Notes under the pieces: generated by a model | The model's input: only the letters and a program-made list of their open reading frames with translations | Told to the model about the DNA's origin: nothing | Database searches by the model: none | From: Telmatactis stephensoni | Lineage: Eukaryota > Cnidaria > Anthozoa > Actiniaria > Isophelliidae | DNA: 64,000 bases | Assembly (NCBI GenBank): GCA_029948255.1 | Contig: JALIZF010001278.1 | Span: forward strand, 1 to 64,000 | Reading direction: 5' to 3' | Part shown: piece after piece, positions 59,503 to 64,000 of the stretch | Numbering within the stretch: the stretch's first letter is position 1 | Layout: every line of letters begins with the position of its first letter | Translations under genes and position numbers: made by a program

Positions 59503-60147
59503 TTTCTATAGAAAAAGAACCAACTTCGGCCACCGATAACTATATTGGGATATTTCTCAATATATGTCAAGCCTGAAAACAAAAGAAAATAAATCTTTGT
59601 ATGCATAACACGTTCGGGTATTGTTAAATGTCCAATATACTATTACTTACTCTTCTCAAGAATCTGTCAAGCTTGTTGTAGGAATAAACAATGACATTAA
59701 AAGATAGTAGCCTATGATTATATGCAGGTACCGTACACATTACTCTTACCAAAGTTCTCATCTTTGCTAAATAAAAGGGAAGCTGCATGCAATCTTAGAC
59801 TGCATATACATTTTTTGTGCTTGCAGCTAGCCACATGCAGTCTTAGACTGCGTATTTTTCCTTTTTATTATCACTTGTTTCAAAAATGAAATAAATTCAA
59901 AACGCATTTTCAACCAGTATAACTTTTCACTATATAAACTGCTGCGATCACGTCTTTTTTGTTTGTTTGCAATTGTTTGTTTTTTGTTAAAGTTCTTAGA
60001 TTTTTAAAGATGATATTTTTCTGGTGATTCGTTCCTTCGTCACAAATCTTCCAACTTTTTAAGTTTTGGCGACCAAACGATTTGATAGTCTTTCATAATT
60101 GCTTTTAGAATTAGTTTTGTCGACCAAAAGGAGATAAGATATTTCTT
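59503..60147. other. right half of split MITE and spacer
   Basis: 59503-59565 pairs with 51400-51480 as the other arm of the palindromic MITE. The remaining sequence up to the BEN gene terminal exon is AT-rich without other features. Confidence 0.45.
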
Positions 60148-63100
60148 TCAATCCAACGCCGGGAGCCGATGAGGTAAAAAAACTTTCCGTTCATCGTTTA
60201 CCATGTAATCGCAGCCTGTAATAAGGAAACGCCATTTGATCAACAGATAAGTAAAACAAACTGTTTGAAGTCCGAAATCAGTGCACGGGTCACGCTTCAA
60301 GTAGAACAGGTGTAATCTAGCTGCAATGACTTTATTTTAAGGTTAATAATATCAAGCAGTAGAAGATATACTGACCTTTCACTGTCTTCACGATATCCTG
60401 ATTCAACGCTCTCGCCAAGGATCCTTTGGACGCCTGCTTGCGCGTTCCGTGGGCAAGACTTGTGGCCAGCATTTCATTGGTAAAAAACGTTTCTATAAGA
60501 AGAAGAAACAATTTCCTCGCATTCTGGCAACATTGGATGTGGATGGAATGAAGCCTTGCTGATGGTATATATACACCGGATCCTGGGACAAGTTCTTGTT
60601 TTCCAGGGCCTGGGATGCAAGAGTTTTCAATGATCTGATGGTTATTGTCTTCCTGAAATTCAAGGGAAACGTCAGAAAGCTGTACACCTTCTGCTAAACT
60701 ACAAACTGTAAGACAATGATAGATATAATTTTTCAAAAGTAATTAGTAAATAATTTGTTGGACTTACTAATTTGAAGTTCTTTTCTGATATAACTTCCTC
60801 ATTTTTAAGTAATGCGGGTTCATCAAAGCCTTCATATGATGTTTCATACTATAGTTTTAAAGAAAATTCTGGTTTCAGTATTAATCAAAAACAATGATAC
60901 TGATGATAATTGGAGACCATTCAAGTGAAAACATATCACCTACCTGGTTGTCATTTCTCTTGTAAGCATTCAGAATTTGCTCAAGAAACTTTATGTTTTG
61001 AGAACTAACAGGAACTGTTGAAAAGGAAATTCATGTTGACTCGGTAATTGTTTTTACAACTTAGGGATTTATATTCGAATCACCAGAGGATATGCATTAA
61101 GGTAGTTCGGGACCCTTGCTACTGCGCATCTCCGCGCACTTTTATTAAAGAACATTCGCTTGTCCGTGGGAAGTCTGGGCACTAGTGAGTCAGCGATTGA
61201 AAACCGAAGAAATTCGTTTTTTTGGGAAGAAAAATAGTACTTTATCGACCAGATTCTGCAAACAAATTTATCAAAACATGTTGTGCACCGTGTAAAGTAG
61301 GAGAAAAAGTTCGAACTATAAAATTTAGCGAATTTTTATGAGTCGAAAAGGAGCAGAGAACAACGCTAAAATGGCTAATTTTTTGTGTTCGTTTTCGAAG
61401 ATTTTTACCCTTTGTTCTTCTCTAACTCTTTAAACAATACGGTGACCCCCTGATTTTATGAATAATTTATGCTCATAATTTTATAAACTTTTCGTATAAA
61501 GAAAAAAAAGAATACTTCTATCGTTTCGATTTTGAGTAAATTTATCATTTTTCTGTCTGATCCTCCAAAAACGTGTATTCTGGAAGGCCATTTTTTGCAT
61601 ATTATTGTTGATCTTTCGCTTATTTGCAAATTGTTCGGCAACAACTTAGTTCCAAGTGTTTTTCTGCATCCCAGGCTATCATTTTGTTTGCTTTTAAATA
61701 CATTTGGTTGTTCCAAAATTCTTATAATTTGACCGGATATCGCGAGGCCATTTTTCGTAAAAAGATCCCCAAACACCCCACATCTCCCCCCTCATATCTC
61801 AAGAGTGACCTCGGTGACCCCCAATTTTTATTTTACATTTTATTTCCTCCTATGCCCCTCTTTCTTTGTAGGAATTTTGAAGGCAAGTTTATCGTAAAAA
61901 TTCATGAGTCTCGAACTACCTTAAAAGATAACCTTGCATGTATTGTAGTTCGTCTCTTTAGTCAAGGAATTAAGAACATTTGTAGATAATAGAACGTCAT
62001 AGTCAATGTCAATTTAAAAGAAATATTCCCATGCAAGTGAATGAAAATATCGGGTATTTTCATTCACGTTTCAAGTGCCTTTACAAACCTGCCTACAAAG
62101 ATGCGTGTGAACAATGCCCGCCAATATGTAATTATCAATCTATGAATGTACTAGGGGCAACTTACATGGTAACTGCCTTCTTTTAAGTACAGCAATTTCT
62201 TCTTTAAGCTCATTCACCATTCCAGAACAGTGTGCACACGGTACCATTCTTTGAACTACTGGATCCTCGATTTCGTCGGTTGGCGCAATTGCATTGTCTT
62301 CATGAAAGTCATACAAGGACCTTATCAGTGAACCGGTCTCCCCAAGAGGAGTTTCTGTACTGCTAGTTGACATACTATTGGCTAGACTTGTGACGTTTTT
62401 GTAAGTTGTTTCTAGGTTTGTGTCGTTAATCAATGATGTTTTCATATGGAAAGGAGAGTCAGTATGGGTATTGTGTAAAGATGAAGAGGGGCTTTGTGAT
62501 GTTGACAAAGCCTGTTGAGTTGTAGCAAAACTAGGAACATCGTCAACTTCTATTTCATCGTTACTACTTTGAGTGAACCTTTCCTTAAAGAAAAGTGCTG
62601 CTTGAGTTTTCCCTGCCTCAATTTCCACATTCTTTTTACTTTTCATTTCTTCCTTCTTGCTTCCTTTTTGCTGTCTTTTCTTCTCTTGCACTGGTATACT
62701 GCTATTTGGTTCTTTTGTTACCTTTTTTTTGTTTTGACAAACTTTCACTTGCTGTTGATCATACAGTTGCAGTTGTGTCTGCTGTCGATTGAGCTGTTGT
62801 TCATGTTCATCTCGCTGCTGCTGCATGCACACCTGTTGCTGTGCCAGTTGTAATTGTGATTGCTCTTGACTGTGTGTTGCTTGCTGTTCTTCTCGTTTTT
62901 TATTTGTTTTTTGGTCTGTTCTTGCTTCTGTTTTTGTCGTTGATGTGATCCTTGATTTTGATTTTTTTGTAGTGATTGTCGCAGCTCTTGCTCTTTGTTG
63001 GCATTATTATTCAAGCTGATGGTGGTTGTATCTTGATCATGATCACCTTTTTGTTTTTTTGAGATAAAATCCATTTCATGATCATCGCTCTCCAGAGCAG

Positions 63101-63892
63101 CTCTTGATTTTTTTCGAGGTCGCTTTTTAGACATGCCTTCAGTCTCCTTTTTTTCAGCAGCCTTTATGCACTCCAGTTGAAGCGCTTCTTTGTTATCTGA
63201 AATATATATATGGAATTTCGTACATCACTACTCTGTTTTGAAGACTCAAATGTTTACAATTTCTGAACAACAAGTACATATATATTCATTAATAAACTTT
63301 TGTATCATATTTACTGCACTCCTTTAGCACTAAAAGGCATTGTAAACCACCAGCAAATAGACTTCCGCGCTGTTGACTGTTGAAATCCAATAGCTGCATA
63401 GTCATCATTCCAGATTTTTGCGCCTAAATTTAATTTGCCGCCTAAAATGAGTTTGCCGTTTCAGGCACTTTGTAATAATCACAGCTATATCAAGTTGACA
63501 CAAATAATTTAAATAATCTTTTTAACACTGAATATTGTAGATTGTATTTGTTTAATATGTAATGTGTCCTTCCAATAAGGATTCACTGAAGTTCTTGTAG
63601 TATCTTATGTCGGTGCATGTGATGTTATTTGAAAATTATAATGACAGGACGTCTGATTGTTATTCAGAAAAGGGTAGGTTTTAACATGACGATATACATG
63701 CACTTACCTCCAATCATTATTATCTTGGCAGGATATGCTGTGACTGCAGCGGGCTTTTTACCTCTCCTACCCTCTTACCCAATCTATCATGGCTTTTTCC
63801 CCCTCTTTAACATTTCCATGTATGTTACTTGCGCATACAACGCTAAACTGCTCGTCTTCGATCCAGAAAACCAATGCATAGCTAGAGGCCAT
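60148..63892 (-). CDS. BEN-domain gene 2 (multi-exon, frameshifted in a Q-rich exon)
   Basis: Minus-strand exons: 63892-63779 (ATG; ALVFWIEDEQFSVV), an unresolved exon perhaps near 63380-63450, then 63196-62166, 61014-60944, 60848-60768, 60652-60376 and 60215-60148 (TGA). Phases of the last four junctions agree. The large exon has a basic NLS-like start (SKKRPRKKSRAAL), Gln-rich sequence, a CAHC pair and a coiled coil (NELKEEIAVLKRR). The 60652-60376 exon carries the BEN domain (ELVPGSGVYIPSARLHSI, ARKLFLLLIETFFTNEMLAT). A one- or two-base shift in an A-rich Gln/Lys stretch near 62900 breaks the big exon; the exon length (1031 nt) confirms the frame mismatch. Domain order parallels BEN gene 1. 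A chromatin or DNA-binding role is inferred. Confidence 0.6.
61097..61924. mobile_element. TTAA-type MITE, copy 2 (in BEN gene 2 intron)
   Basis: TTAA at 61097-61100 and 61921-61924 bracket the same GGTAGTTCGGGA-ended sequence as copy 1, 14 bp shorter, with the right terminal repeat changed at one base (TCTCGAACTACC). It lies within the 61015-62165 intron. Confidence 0.85.
63197..63778 (-). other. BEN gene 2 intron region with possible small exon
   Basis: On the minus strand near 63450-63380 the frame GKLNLGAKIWNDDYAAIGF follows a TTTTAG and could complete the N-terminal Tudor-like domain, but no matching donor was found. Confidence 0.3.
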
Positions 63893-64000
63893 TTTACAAA
63901 TTTTGTTGAGAGCTCTTACATGTAGCATTGCCTAAAACCAATTCTGAAATAGCGCGCAAAAGTTTGACATCTCAAAAGTTTGAAAGTGATATTTGTACTC

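Noticed and set aside
62515..62853. 112-codon plus-strand Phe/Leu-rich frame resembling a membrane protein
   Set aside because: Antisense of the Lys/Gln-rich exon of BEN gene 2.

Overview
This window is eukaryotic and AT-rich, with spliced genes, no bacterial operon structure, and a very high load of transposons and simple repeats. The repeat spectrum is a BEL/Pao LTR retrotransposon, CR1/L2-type LINE fragments, tRNA-derived SINEs, a DUF3504-type tyrosine recombinase, Tnp2-like, KDZ-like, DUF7869-like and DDE (IS630/Tc1-like) transposase remains, and hAT-, Harbinger- and TTAA-type MITEs. Together with BEN-domain genes it looks most like an invertebrate such as a cnidarian. That assignment is inference; no ribosomal, mitochondrial or conserved single-copy gene was recognised to prove it.

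Region by region. 0.2-2.7 kb: decayed KDZ-like transposase pieces, a candidate terminal exon and a TIR element. 3.8-15.1 kb: a long minus-strand gene of at least eight exons whose splice phases agree at every junction. It encodes a P-loop ATPase that I read as DUF927/primase-helicase-like, followed by a CxxC-coiled-coil tail; its introns hold a SINE, a giant inverted repeat and several MITEs. 16-27 kb: MITEs, a 60-bp minisatellite, a Pro/Thr-rich repeat gene piece, an orphan 223-residue ORF and AT-rich spacer. 27.9-31 kb: a 540-bp composite tetranucleotide tract and a four-exon BEN-domain gene with one in-frame TGA. 31.6-36.3 kb: a broken Tnp2-like transposase, split by a block holding a frameshifted tyrosine recombinase and a 514-bp (CTGA)n tract. 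37.1-39.8 kb: an intact three-exon gene for an unrecognised 200-residue protein. 40.5-47.7 kb: LINE and transposase graveyard, including a two-gene element with matching terminal inverted repeats. 49.8-51.5 kb: a CTGCAG-rich array and half of a palindromic MITE. 51.5-59.5 kb: a young BEL/Pao element (501-bp LTRs, 5-bp target duplication) carrying a TTAA-type MITE inside its gag. 60.1-63.9 kb: a second, multi-exon BEN gene with another copy of that MITE in an intron.

The host-like genes (ATPase gene, two BEN genes, 200-residue gene) lie on the minus strand with transposons mostly confined to introns, whereas most transposase genes carry frameshifts or stops. Splice models rest on GT/AG signals and reading-frame phase read by eye; family names come from motif recognition, without alignment or database search.
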